Positions 16,941 to 25,624 of a DNA stretch of 64,000 nt are shown here, one piece after another. Numbering within the stretch: the first letter of the stretch is position 1; each line of letters begins with the position of its first letter. The stretch is from Rhizobium etli_C. Its GTDB lineage: Bacteria > Pseudomonadota > Alphaproteobacteria > Rhizobiales > Rhizobiaceae. A program made the position numbers and the translations under genes. Where the stretch lies: assembly GCF_014198605.1 (NCBI RefSeq), contig NZ_JACIHU010000006.1; one strand, 5' to 3'. The notes under the pieces are model-generated. The model did not search any database. It was not told the origin of the DNA and worked only from the letters and a program-made list of their open reading frames with translations.

Positions 16941-17627
16941 TCAGTCCACGAGAAGTTGGTAGCCTTGGCCGCGGACGGACTGGATCCAGGATTGCCCGTC
17001 CTCCCGCAGCCCGAGCTTCTGACGAACGCTGCTGATATGGACGTCGATACGGCGATCGAACGGCGTGAGCGGTTTTCCGAAGGCCCGCTTCGAAATCTCC
17101 TGCTTCGACACCAGCTGGCCGGCGCTGCGGGCGAGGACTTCGAGCAGGCTGAATTCGGTGCCGGTCAGCTCCAAGGTCTCGCCGCGCCATTCGGCGCTTC
17201 TATTACCGGACTGGATGACGAGCTGCCCCGCCCTGATCGTGTCGGTCGATACACCCGTCGCTGGCTGACCCGCGCGGCGCAGGATGGCGCGCAGCCTTGC
17301 CGCCAGTTCGCCCGGGGAGCAGGGTTTCGGCACATAGTCGTCGGCGCCGAGATTGAGGCCCGATATCCTGTCCACGTCATCGCCTCTTGCCGTCAGCATC
17401 AGGACGGGAACCTGGCTCAGCTTCCTGATCCGCTGCAGCACCTCGATCCCGTTCATCCGCGGCATCATGATGTCGAGCACGATGATGTCGACCGTATTGC
17501 CGGCAGCCGCGGCAATGGCGGCGCGGCCGTCCGTATCGGTTACGACGTCATACCCTTCCTCGACCAGATATTCCTGCAGAAGCGTCGTCAGCTCGGCATC
17601 GTCGTCGATGAGGAGAACCTTGTTCAT
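16941..17627 (-). CDS. OmpR-family response regulator of the efflux locus
   Basis: The 228-aa regulator has a receiver domain (acidic DDD at 8-10, phospho-acceptor Asp52 in VLDIMMPRMNG, Lys101 in VPKPCSPGE). It also has a C-terminal winged helix (ELTGTEFSLLEVLARSAGQ, then FDRRIDVHISSVRQKLG). It is transcribed with the kinase at 15649-16938 and divergently from the adaptor-pump operon. The four-repeat array at 17689-17725 is in the shared promoter region and a second lies before the outer-membrane gene. It therefore probably controls the complete pump and itself. Confidence 0.93.
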   Translation of the reverse strand: MNKVLLIDDDAELTTLLQEYLVEEGYDVVTDTDGRAAIAAAAGNTVDIIVLDIMMPRMNGIEVLQRIRKLSQVPVLMLTARGDDVDRISGLNLGADDYVPKPCSPGELAARLRAILRRAGQPATGVSTDTIRAGQLVIQSGNRSAEWRGETLELTGTEFSLLEVLARSAGQLVSKQEISKRAFGKPLTPFDRRIDVHISSVRQKLGLREDGQSWIQSVRGQGYQLLVD

Positions 17628-17688
17628 TCGCGTTATCCGTCTTTAATCCCGGCGAGCCATACAGCACGAAAGCGCGCGGGCGGCCAAG

Positions 17689-17725
17689 TTTTACCTATCT
17701 TAACACTAACTTGACCGCGCTTAAC
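17689..17725 (+). promoter_or_regulatory. Four-repeat response-regulator box between the regulator and pump operons
   Basis: TTTTAC (17689), CTTAAC (17699), CTTGAC (17710) and CTTAAC (17720) form four direct repeats with 10, 11 and 10 bp between starts. This is the same order and spacing as at 15583-15619. A TATCCT that could serve as -10 lies at 17741-17746, so the last repeat sits at the -35 position, as for an activator of the OmpR type. The array is placed to serve both divergent operons. Confidence 0.65.
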
Positions 17726-17833
17726 GTTCGTCCCGTTACTTATCCTGCCATGACATGGATGCGCACCAGGACGGGTCGCCTCGACATCAGGGGCAGTCCT
17801 TCGTCGCGTTCGCGCGGAACGCAAAGGCCACCC

Positions 17834-18934
17834 ATGCCTTTGACCACAAGGAATGCTTTGTTGAGAAAACCATCCAGAATATTTGCCGCTGCGCTTGTCG
17901 CGGCAGCTCTTGTCTCGCCCGTGCGTTCTGCCATGGCGGAACAGGCCGCTGCAACGGCTCTCACCGTCTCTCTGACGGCGCCGATGCAACGGGACTGGCC
18001 GGAGACAGTTCCCGCGAGCGGATGGCTGAAACCGTGGCAGGAAGCGGTCATCGCCTCCGAAACCAGCGGCCTGCGCATCACCGATGTCCTGGTCGACGTC
18101 GGGTCCGTGGTCACGAAGGGACAGACGCTCGTCCGGCTTTCCCAGGAAAGCGTGCTCGCCGATCTTCGCAAGCAGGAGGCGGCCGTCGAGAATGCCAAGG
18201 CAAGTCTTTCGAAGGCCAATGCCAATGCCGACCGGGCGCGGCAGCTACGTCCTTCCGGCGCGCTCTCCGACGAGAAGATCGTCGAATACCTGGCCGACGA
18301 GCAGACGGCGACGGCAAGCCTTGCATCCGAAGAGGCCGCACTCGACAGCGAAAAGATCAAGCTTGCGCAAACCACGATCACGGCCGTCGACGACGGCCTC
18401 ATAACCTCCCGTTCCGCCGATCTCGGTGCCGTCGTCTCCGCCGGCACGGAGCTGTTCCGCATGGTCCGCCAGCAGCGCGTCGAATGGCAGGCCGAGATTT
18501 CCGCGCGCTATCTCTTGCGTATTTCCGAAGGCTTGAGCGTCAAGATCAACGGGCCGGACGGCCAGGTCATCGATGGCAAGGTGAGGCTTGTCGGGCCTTC
18601 GGTCAGCACCGACACCAGCCGGGCCATCGTCTATGTCGCGCTTCCCGCCGATGCCCGTCCGCGCACCGGTCTTTACGTCACCGGCAAGATCGAATTGCAG
18701 ACCTCTCCGGCGCTGACCGTACCCGAGACGGCGATCGTGTTCCGGGACGGGATCAGCTACCTCTTCACTTCAGGCGAGGATCAGCGGGTGCAAAGGGTCA
18801 GGGTGGAAACGGGCCGCCGAAACAATGGCGAGGTGGAAATCGTCTCCGGCATCGACCGCTCGTCGAAGGTGGTGACCTCGGGCGGCGCCTTCCTGTCGGA
18901 CAATGACCTCGTGAAGATTGCGGAGAAAAACTGA
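17834..18934 (+). CDS. RND efflux periplasmic adaptor (membrane fusion protein)
   Basis: A 366-aa adaptor that links the inner-membrane pump to the outer-membrane channel. After an N-terminal signal region (IFAAALVAAALVSP at about 17-30) come the lipoyl/barrel-sandwich half motif (SGWLKPWQEAVIASETSGLR). A coiled-coil hairpin follows at about 110-175, rich in Ala/Lys/Glu. The second lipoyl half and a beta-barrel with DLGAVVSAGTELFRMV complete it. The ATG at 17834 follows AAAGG; longer in-frame starts upstream would encode non-signal sequence over the promoter. The stop overlaps the pump start (TGATG). Confidence 0.9.
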   Translation: MPLTTRNALLRKPSRIFAAALVAAALVSPVRSAMAEQAAATALTVSLTAPMQRDWPETVPASGWLKPWQEAVIASETSGLRITDVLVDVGSVVTKGQTLVRLSQESVLADLRKQEAAVENAKASLSKANANADRARQLRPSGALSDEKIVEYLADEQTATASLASEEAALDSEKIKLAQTTITAVDDGLITSRSADLGAVVSAGTELFRMVRQQRVEWQAEISARYLLRISEGLSVKINGPDGQVIDGKVRLVGPSVSTDTSRAIVYVALPADARPRTGLYVTGKIELQTSPALTVPETAIVFRDGISYLFTSGEDQRVQRVRVETGRRNNGEVEIVSGIDRSSKVVTSGGAFLSDNDLVKIAEKN

Positions 18935-21900
18935 TGAACTTCTCATCCTGGTCGATCCGCAATCCCGTACCGGCGATATTGCTGTTTGTGATGCTGACCG
19001 TCGGCGGACTGTTGGCCTTCAAGCAGCTGCCGATCCAGAACTTCCCCGATATGGACCTTCCCACGATCAACGTCACCGCCACGCTCGAAGGCGCCGCACC
19101 GACGCAACTCGAAACCGAGATCGCCCGCAAGATCGAGGATGGTCTTGCCGCCCTCAGCTATCTCGACCACATCACCACGACGATCACGGACGGCACCGTC
19201 TCGATTAAGGTGTCCTTCAAGCTGGAAAAAGACAGCGAAACGGCCCTGAACGAAGTCCGCAATGCCGTCGACAGCGTCAAGGGCGATCTGCCGGCGCAGA
19301 TGGAAACACCCAGCGTCAGCAAGGTCACGGTACAGAGCTCCCCTTTGGTCACCTATGCCGTCCGCTCGACCGCTCTCAACGAGACCGAACTTTCCTGGTT
19401 CGTCGACAATGATCTGACCAAGGCGCTGCTGTCGGTATCCGGCGTCGGGCAAGTCAACCGCATCGGCGGCATCGACCGCGAGGTTCATGTGGATCTCGAT
19501 CCCGCGACGATGGCCTCGCTGGGCGTCACTGCGGCCACGGTATCGTCGCAGCTGAAGGCGGTGCAGATGGATACGTCGGGCGGCCTCGGCGAAATCGGCG
19601 GCACCCGCCAGACCTTGCGCACGCTCGGCGCCCTGCCATCGGTCGAGGCGCTGAAGGGGCTCAAAATTCCCCTGGCGAACGGCCAGCAGGTTCGCCTCGA
19701 CGACGTGGCATCCGTCACCGACAGCTTCGCCGAGCGCTCCTCGATGGCTTATCTCGACGGCAAGCCGGTGATCGCGGTCGAGATCAAGCGCTCGAACGGA
19801 TTTTCCGACAGCGGTGTTGCCGCCGACGTCGACAAGGCGATCAAACAGTTCGCCGCCAAGCATTCCAACGTTGAGATCGACGAGGCTTACAGCACGATCG
19901 GACCGATCATCGGCAATTACGACGGTTCGATGCACATGCTCTACGAAGGTGCGATCCTGGCGATCATCGTCGTCTGGCTTTTCCTGCGGGACTGGCGGGC
20001 AACGATCCTGTCGGCCGTGGCGCTGCCCTTGTCTGTCATACCGACCTTCCTTGTGATGTATTTCGCCGGCTTCAGCCTGAATATCGTCACGCTGCTTGCC
20101 CTGTCGCTGGTGGTCGGCATCCTTGTCGACGATGCCATCGTCGAGATCGAGAATATCGCCCGCCACTTGCAGATGGGCAAACGGCCGATCGATGCCGCCC
20201 TCGAAGCGGCCAACGAGATCGGGCTTGCCGTTATCGCAACCACCTTCACGCTGGTCTCGGTCTTCCTGCCGACGGCCTTCATGAGCGGCATACCGGGCCT
20301 CATTTTCCGCCAGTTCGGCATCACCGCCGCCGTCGCCGTCCTCGCCTCGCTCGTGGTCGCGCGCCTGCTGACGCCGATGATGGCCGCCTATTTCATGAAG
20401 GCCCATCCGACCGAGGAGAAGGATGGCCGGATCATGCGTGCCTATATATCAATCGTGAAGGCCGCCATGAACCGCAGGAAGACGACCGTGGCCGTCACCG
20501 CCGTCGTCGTGGCGCTGTCGCTTGCGACCATCCCCTTGCTGAAATCGGGCTTCCTGCCGGCGTCCGACGACGCGCGAACCCAGATCACCCTCACCATGCA
20601 GCCGGGCGCCACCGTCGAGCAGACGGATGCCACGGCCAGGAGGGCCGCGGATATTATCGGCAAGCTTCCCGACGTGACGCATGTCTTTTCCGCCGTCGGT
20701 TCGACGTCCTCGGGCGGCGGCCCCGACGCCAGCACCACGAGCGATGTCGGATCGGCGACGATCGTTGCCGTGCTGCCGCCCATCGACGAACGCGACCGCA
20801 AGCAATCGGAAATCGAAAGCGACATCCGGCAGGCGCTTTCCGTCCTCCCCGGCGTGCGTGTGGAGGTCGGCGGCGGCGGCAATGGCACGAAGCTCGAGAT
20901 CACGCTCGCAAGCGACGACGCAAATGTCCTCGACAGCGCCAGCACGGCGCTCGAGGAACAGCTCCGCTCGCTGCAGGGCATCGGCGCCGTGACGTCGACC
21001 GCGGCCCGGCAGGCGCCCGAGATCCAGATCACGCCCGACTTTGCGCGCAGCGCCGCGCTCGGGGTCACGTCGAGCGCTATCGCCGAGGCTGCGCGCGTGG
21101 CGACGAACGGCGAATATTCCTCCGATCTGCCGAAGCTCAACCTGCCTCAGCGGCAAATCCCTATCGTCGTCCGCTTCTCGCCCGAGACGCGCACCAATCT
21201 TGATGACATCAAGAACATGCGGGTGGCGGGAACGAACGGCAACGTCGACCTCGGATCGATTGCCGATGTGAAGATCGGCGGCAGCCCCTCCCAGATCGAC
21301 CGCATCGATCGGATGCGCAATGTCACCCTTTCCGTCGAACTCAACGGCCGGATCCTCGGCGACGTCAACCGCGAAGCGCAGGCGCTACCCGCTCTCCAGC
21401 ACCTGCCGGCGGGCGTCACCCTGGTCGAACAGGGCGAACTTCAGCGCAGTTCGGAGCTGTTCCAGAGCTTCGCTCTTGCCATGGCGATCGGCGTGTTCTG
21501 CATCTATGCGGTCCTCGTCCTGCTCTTCCACGATTTCCTGCAGCCGCTCACCCTGCTGATGGCTCTGCCGCTCTCGCTCGGCGGCGCGCTGCTGCCGCTG
21601 GTGCTGACCGGAACGAGCTTCTCCATGCCTGCGGTCATCGGCCTGCTCATGCTGATGGGCGTGGTAACGAAGAACTCCATCCTGCTCATCGAATATGCGA
21701 TCATGTCGCGTCAGCGTGGCATGACCAGATTCGACGCCTTGGTGGATGCCTGTCACAAGCGCGCGCGGCCGATCGTCATGACCACCATCGCCATGGCCTC
21801 GGGCATGCTGCCGGCCGCGCTCAGCCTGATGGGCGGTGATTCGAGCTTCCGCCAGCCGATGGCGATCGTGGTGATCGGCGGCGTGGTGATGTCGACCCTG

Positions 21901-22086
21901 CTCAGCCTGATCGTCATCCCCGTCATCTTCACTTTCGTCGACGATTTCGAACAGATCCTCAAACGGGTCCTGCGCCAGCTCGGACTGGCCGAGGACATCG
22001 CCGGGGATAAGCCGCATGCGTCCAACAATCACGCAGCGATCGCCTTTCAGCCCGAGCAGGCAAGGCGAGGGCAAGGTCAGAGATGA
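18934..22086 (+). CDS. RND multidrug efflux transporter, HAE1-like
   Basis: The 1050-aa inner-membrane proton-driven pump has the usual two-fold layout. An N-terminal transmembrane helix (NPVPAILLFVMLTVGGLLAF) precedes a large porter loop. Helices from about residue 335 follow, including ALSLVVGILVDDAIVEIENI with the paired Asp residues of the proton relay. A second periplasmic loop and a final helical bundle with GLLMLMGVVTKNSILLIEYA complete it. Length and motifs are normal for HAE1 pumps (about 1,030-1,050 aa). Export of hydrophobic or amphiphilic compounds is expected; the substrate range is unknown. Confidence 0.94.
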   Translation: MNFSSWSIRNPVPAILLFVMLTVGGLLAFKQLPIQNFPDMDLPTINVTATLEGAAPTQLETEIARKIEDGLAALSYLDHITTTITDGTVSIKVSFKLEKDSETALNEVRNAVDSVKGDLPAQMETPSVSKVTVQSSPLVTYAVRSTALNETELSWFVDNDLTKALLSVSGVGQVNRIGGIDREVHVDLDPATMASLGVTAATVSSQLKAVQMDTSGGLGEIGGTRQTLRTLGALPSVEALKGLKIPLANGQQVRLDDVASVTDSFAERSSMAYLDGKPVIAVEIKRSNGFSDSGVAADVDKAIKQFAAKHSNVEIDEAYSTIGPIIGNYDGSMHMLYEGAILAIIVVWLFLRDWRATILSAVALPLSVIPTFLVMYFAGFSLNIVTLLALSLVVGILVDDAIVEIENIARHLQMGKRPIDAALEAANEIGLAVIATTFTLVSVFLPTAFMSGIPGLIFRQFGITAAVAVLASLVVARLLTPMMAAYFMKAHPTEEKDGRIMRAYISIVKAAMNRRKTTVAVTAVVVALSLATIPLLKSGFLPASDDARTQITLTMQPGATVEQTDATARRAADIIGKLPDVTHVFSAVGSTSSGGGPDASTTSDVGSATIVAVLPPIDERDRKQSEIESDIRQALSVLPGVRVEVGGGGNGTKLEITLASDDANVLDSASTALEEQLRSLQGIGAVTSTAARQAPEIQITPDFARSAALGVTSSAIAEAARVATNGEYSSDLPKLNLPQRQIPIVVRFSPETRTNLDDIKNMRVAGTNGNVDLGSIADVKIGGSPSQIDRIDRMRNVTLSVELNGRILGDVNREAQALPALQHLPAGVTLVEQGELQRSSELFQSFALAMAIGVFCIYAVLVLLFHDFLQPLTLLMALPLSLGGALLPLVLTGTSFSMPAVIGLLMLMGVVTKNSILLIEYAIMSRQRGMTRFDALVDACHKRARPIVMTTIAMASGMLPAALSLMGGDSSFRQPMAIVVIGGVVMSTLLSLIVIPVIFTFVDDFEQILKRVLRQLGLAEDIAGDKPHASNNHAAIAFQPEQARRGQGQR

Positions 22087-22180
22087 TGTCCGCTGCCCGA
22101 CAAGGCAACAGCCAGTGACGGCAACCTCTTCGGTCGTGTTCTCTCCCCCACGGGAACAAGACCGCGGGACGTGCTCCCCC

Positions 22181-22203
22181 GCAGGCGGCCCCAAGCCGCC
22201 TGC
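22181..22203. terminator. Strong hairpin downstream of the pump operon
   Basis: GCAGGCGGC pairs perfectly with GCCGCCTGC across a 5-nt loop, 95 bp after the pump stop. No T-run follows, so it may mark the 3' end of the mRNA or a Rho-dependent end rather than a classical intrinsic terminator. The rest of the 22087-22351 gap shows nothing else firm apart from the small frame at 22235. Confidence 0.4.
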
Positions 22204-22234
22204 GCGTCCTGCATCCCAATCAGGAGGTACAGAA

Positions 22235-22294
22235 ATGGTTCGGCAAGAGCGTGATGCCCTGTCGGGAGACATATCAATCGGTGGAACGGGGTGA
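22235..22294 (+). CDS. Possible 19-residue small protein
   Basis: An ATG at 22235 is preceded at ideal distance by AGGAGG. It opens a 19-codon frame encoding MVRQERDALSGDISIGGTG before a TGA. The peptide is hydrophilic and has no recognisable family or transmembrane stretch. The only support is the strong ribosome site, so it may be chance. It lies between the pump operon and the tail of the convergent enolase-superfamily gene. Confidence 0.2.
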   Translation: MVRQERDALSGDISIGGTG

Positions 22295-22351
22295 TCCGAT
22301 CTCCCAGTTCAACAGAGCAGCGCTGCTGCCTATGCTGAATGTTGCCAAGTC

Positions 22352-23767
22352 TCACGACAATGGCTTCATCGATCCGAAATCGGGTAAAGCGCCGCTCGCG
22401 TAGCCGACGGCCCCGAGCGAAGCGATGGCGATTCGGCCGTCGCGGATCGACAGCAGCGGCCCGTCCCGCCCCTGCTCGTAGAGATCGGAATGGGCAGCGG
22501 CAAAACGTACCTTCTCCGCCTGCGGCGCGCCCTGCATGCCGGCCACATAATGATGGCCGTTGCGCTCGACATGGGAGAGGCCGAGCAGCGAGACCAGCGC
22601 CAGATCCTGTTGCACGGCAAGCCCGGCCTGGCAAGTCAGATCCTCGCCGGAGAGAAACAACCCCGACACGCCTGCGGTTCTGATGCGGATCGCCTTCAGC
22701 AGCGAGCGGTAAATGCCCTTGCAGGTCTTCGAGGAGACGCCGGTATAACCAAGCCGCCGGGCGCGGGCGAAGGCGCCGTCGCCATCGTCGCTCTCATCGA
22801 TAAGGAAGGGCAATTGCGCGGCCAGATTCCCGAGCGGCGTTTCCATGGTGATCGCGCGCGAGAACGGCTGCTCGACGAAGGCAATGGCCGCGCACAGCCG
22901 CGCCAGCCGCGGCATGGCAGCGATCCGCACCAGCAGGGCAGCAAGCTCGTCGACTGCTGTGAACTGTTCGTTGCCGTCGACCGTCACCCGATAATCGCGC
23001 AAGCGGTCCAACACGGCGGCGATGCGCGCCAGCCGGTCGATATCGGCATCGACCGCGCCCGAAAGCTTGATCTTGAACCAGTGATTGCCATAGCGCGCGA
23101 TCACCGCCTCGAGGCTCTGCGGCAGGCCGTCATCGACGGGATCGACGATCTCGCTCTCGGTGATCGGGTCGAGAAGCCCGATCGTATGCCGGGCCGAGAT
23201 GGAACCGGCGGGACGAAAGCCGGCGAGCACAGCCGACACTGCATCCGCGTCGATATCGCCGGGCAGCATCGGGCCGCCGATGCCGACGAGATTGCTACGC
23301 ACTGCATCGAAGAAGGAAATGCCGGCGAGGCGGCAATAGGCGTCGAGCGCCGCGCGGGCGATCAGCGAAGGGCCGAAGCCGGCGGCCAATGGATTTCCCG
23401 GCAGGTGGCGGGCGGTTTCCATCTCGTTCAGGCGGGCAGCGGCAAACATTGTCGCCGGTGTGGACGCTTCGAGCGATGCGGCGGCAGCGCTACGGATAGA
23501 GCCGCGCAATTGATCGACATTCTGCGCCGGCGTCAGCGCCGGGTTTTTGTCGAACCATTTCGGCACCATCATTTCGGCGGCGGCGCCGATGGCGGTTTTC
23601 CCTTCCTCATCCTCTACGCGCACCCTGAGAAAGGCCTGCGGCGCCTTTTCCAGGATTGCCGCGCCGAAGCGGAACGGCAGGCGCAGCCTGATACCGCGCT
23701 CGAAGGCGTCGATCTCGACGATTCTGACACGCGGCGCCGTCACGGAACCTCCGATGCTTCTGTCCAT
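22352..23767 (-). CDS. Enolase-superfamily enzyme (acid-sugar dehydratase or epimerase like)
   Basis: The 471-aa protein has the enolase-superfamily catalytic barrel. There is a KIK motif at about 232-234 (HWFKIKLSG). Metal ligands follow at Asp264 (TVDGNEQF), Glu299 (FVEQPFS) and Asp324 (LIDESDD), and a second lysine at about 347 (GVSSKTCKG). A Lys on each side is the pattern of the muconate-lactonising/dipeptide-epimerase subgroup. At 471 residues it is longer than usual (350-400), with extra sequence before the barrel. The ATG at 23767 is two bases after the preceding stop; a GTG at 23773 overlapping that stop is also possible. It is the last gene of the LacI-controlled operon. Abstraction of a proton next to a carboxylate, as in sugar-acid dehydration, is expected; the substrate is not known. 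Confidence 0.75.
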   Translation of the reverse strand: MDRSIGGSVTAPRVRIVEIDAFERGIRLRLPFRFGAAILEKAPQAFLRVRVEDEEGKTAIGAAAEMMVPKWFDKNPALTPAQNVDQLRGSIRSAAAASLEASTPATMFAAARLNEMETARHLPGNPLAAGFGPSLIARAALDAYCRLAGISFFDAVRSNLVGIGGPMLPGDIDADAVSAVLAGFRPAGSISARHTIGLLDPITESEIVDPVDDGLPQSLEAVIARYGNHWFKIKLSGAVDADIDRLARIAAVLDRLRDYRVTVDGNEQFTAVDELAALLVRIAAMPRLARLCAAIAFVEQPFSRAITMETPLGNLAAQLPFLIDESDDGDGAFARARRLGYTGVSSKTCKGIYRSLLKAIRIRTAGVSGLFLSGEDLTCQAGLAVQQDLALVSLLGLSHVERNGHHYVAGMQGAPQAEKVRFAAAHSDLYEQGRDGPLLSIRDGRIAIASLGAVGYASGALPDFGSMKPLS

Positions 23768-23769
23768 GG

Positions 23770-24786
23770 TCACGCCATCCGCTCGAGCATGGCGCGCGAC
23801 ACTTCGTGCTGAAGCGGTTCACGGCGCAGCAAGCGGCCGATCTCGTCGACCATGGCCTGCCCTTGGGCGAAATGCGCCTCTTCGGTGTGGCCGGCGGCAT
23901 GCGGCGAAATGGTGACATTGGTCAGCTGAGGGTCGCGGAACGGACTGTCCTGAGGCAGCGGCTCTTGATCGAAGACATCGAGAGCCGCCTCGATGCGGCC
24001 GGACCTGATTTCGGCGAGCAATGCGGCTTCGTCGACCAGCTCGGCACGCGCCGTGTTGATGAACAGCGCGCCTGGGCGCAGCAGCGCCAGTTCGCGGGGG
24101 CCGATCATCCGGCGCGTCTCGGGCAGGACGGGCGCATGCAGGGAAATCACATCGCTCTCGGCAAGCGCGTCGTCCAATCCTGTTCTGACGACGCCGAGCG
24201 CTGCGGCCTCGCTGTCGCCGAGATAGGGATCGACGACAAGCACGCGGCAGCCGAAGGGAACCAGCAGGCGCATGACCGCCCGCCCGACATATCCGGCCCC
24301 GACAATACCGACCGTCCTGGCGCCGAGCAATCTTTGCGGCACGGCGGCGCGGACGTCGAGCCACTCGCCGCCTCTGCGCAATCGATGATGCAGCCGGTGA
24401 ATGCCGCGCATGGCGAGAAGCGCTTCGGCGACGACGAATTCGGCAACCGAGGCGGCGATTTTCGAGGCGGCATGGCTCACGCGCAGGCCGTCATCGAACA
24501 GACGGGCGGGAACCAGCGTGCGGATACTGCCGGCCGAATGGGCGACGAGGGCAAGTTGCGGATGGCGCTGGCGCGCGGCCGGATCGAAGGGCGGCGTGCC
24601 CCATCCGGTCAGGCATGCCGTAGCGCCCTGCAGCAACCGGTCGGCATCGGCGGCATCGATCGTGGCGCCGGCCGGCCAGCGCACCTCGCCGAGGCCGTTC
24701 AACCGGGCGGTCGCCGCATCGTCCAGCATCATGCGGCGGGTCTTTTCGGTCAAAAGGACGGCGATGATGGGGGCCTGTTCGCTCAT
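23770..24786 (-). CDS. D-2-hydroxyacid dehydrogenase family protein
   Basis: The 338-aa NAD(P)-dependent oxidoreductase is of the phosphoglycerate/glyoxylate reductase type. The cofactor fold shows GIVGAGYVGRAVMRLL at about 160-175, followed by Asp at the end of strand 2 (VVDPY). The catalytic set appears as NTARAELVDEAAL (Arg), FDQEPLP (Glu) and a late SPHAAGHTEEAH (His). The start at 24786 leaves a four-base gap after the TIM-barrel gene; earlier in-frame starts would encode antisense of that gene. In the operon it could reduce or oxidise a 2-keto/hydroxy acid made by the enolase-superfamily enzyme. Substrate unknown. Confidence 0.85.
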   Translation of the reverse strand: MSEQAPIIAVLLTEKTRRMMLDDAATARLNGLGEVRWPAGATIDAADADRLLQGATACLTGWGTPPFDPAARQRHPQLALVAHSAGSIRTLVPARLFDDGLRVSHAASKIAASVAEFVVAEALLAMRGIHRLHHRLRRGGEWLDVRAAVPQRLLGARTVGIVGAGYVGRAVMRLLVPFGCRVLVVDPYLGDSEAAALGVVRTGLDDALAESDVISLHAPVLPETRRMIGPRELALLRPGALFINTARAELVDEAALLAEIRSGRIEAALDVFDQEPLPQDSPFRDPQLTNVTISPHAAGHTEEAHFAQGQAMVDEIGRLLRREPLQHEVSRAMLERMA

Positions 24787-24790
24787 GGTT

Positions 24791-25624
24791 CTACTCTTTC
24801 GCTGCGGCGACGAGGCGCCTGAGATGGGCAAGATCGGCGCGGGCCTTGTCGAGCGCCTGGTCACGGGGGAGCCGGTATTGCGAATGCATCGAGAGCACGC
24901 CGGCAAATCCGGTGGCGATGAGATGCGGGACGATGTCGTTCCAGGGCACCATGCCCTCGTCGAGCCCGTACCAGTCCGAATGCCATGCGCGCTGACCATG
25001 GGCGCCGTAGGCGCCGGGAAACCAGCCGCAATTCTTGACACCCATGCAGCAGAACCAGGGTTCGAGAAGGTCCAGCGTCAGACGCCAGTCTTCGCTGCCC
25101 TCGCGAATGAGTTGGTTGGCCGGATCGGGGTAAGCGCCGATCCTGATCGGATCGCGCCCGGCCAGCAGTTGCGCGGCCAGCGCACCCGAGGCGTGCAGGG
25201 TTCCGCCGTGAAGCTGGATGGTGAGCTTGATGCCGAATTTGTCGGCGAGGTGTTCGAAGCCATCGAGGTCGCGCCGCGCTTCGTCGAGCTGCACCTGCCA
25301 GCGCCGCAACGGATCATAGCGCCAGAAGCCGAGCCGGATCTGCCCGATGCCGGCCTCGCCGCAGCAAGCAAGCAGCCGGGACGCGGCATCGTCCGACCGC
25401 GTGGCGTCGATGGTCGCCATCGGGATGCGCAGGCCGGCCGCAGCAAAAAGTTTGACCGCCTTGACGATTTCCTCCGGCCGGTCGGGTGAGACGGCGTGAC
25501 CCTCGCGAACAAGAAGATCGGCACAGTCGAAGCCCAGCCCCGCCGTGATCTCCGCCGCCGTCTGTAACGGCTGGCCTTCCAGGGTCTTGGTGAAATAGGC
25601 GATATCCATCGTTGCATTGCTCAT
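24791..25624 (-). CDS. Sugar phosphate isomerase/epimerase-like TIM barrel
   Basis: A 277-aa protein of the xylose-isomerase-like TIM-barrel (AP endonuclease 2) superfamily. Such proteins isomerise or epimerise sugars, inosose or keto acids, usually with a divalent metal. Core elements are LGFDCADLLVREG near the start, QLHGGTLH with the expected His, a DLLEPWFCCMG strand, and SDWYGLDEGMVPWND near the end. It overlaps the GH39 gene by four bases (ATGA). The neighbouring IolB-like enzyme makes a role in sugar or uronate interconversion likely, but which reaction cannot be stated. Confidence 0.7.
   Translation of the reverse strand: MSNATMDIAYFTKTLEGQPLQTAAEITAGLGFDCADLLVREGHAVSPDRPEEIVKAVKLFAAAGLRIPMATIDATRSDDAASRLLACCGEAGIGQIRLGFWRYDPLRRWQVQLDEARRDLDGFEHLADKFGIKLTIQLHGGTLHASGALAAQLLAGRDPIRIGAYPDPANQLIREGSEDWRLTLDLLEPWFCCMGVKNCGWFPGAYGAHGQRAWHSDWYGLDEGMVPWNDIVPHLIATGFAGVLSMHSQYRLPRDQALDKARADLAHLRRLVAAAKE

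Noticed and set aside
22181..22203. Classical intrinsic terminator after the RND pump operon
   Set aside because: The hairpin is strong but no T-run follows; it is listed only as a possible transcript end.
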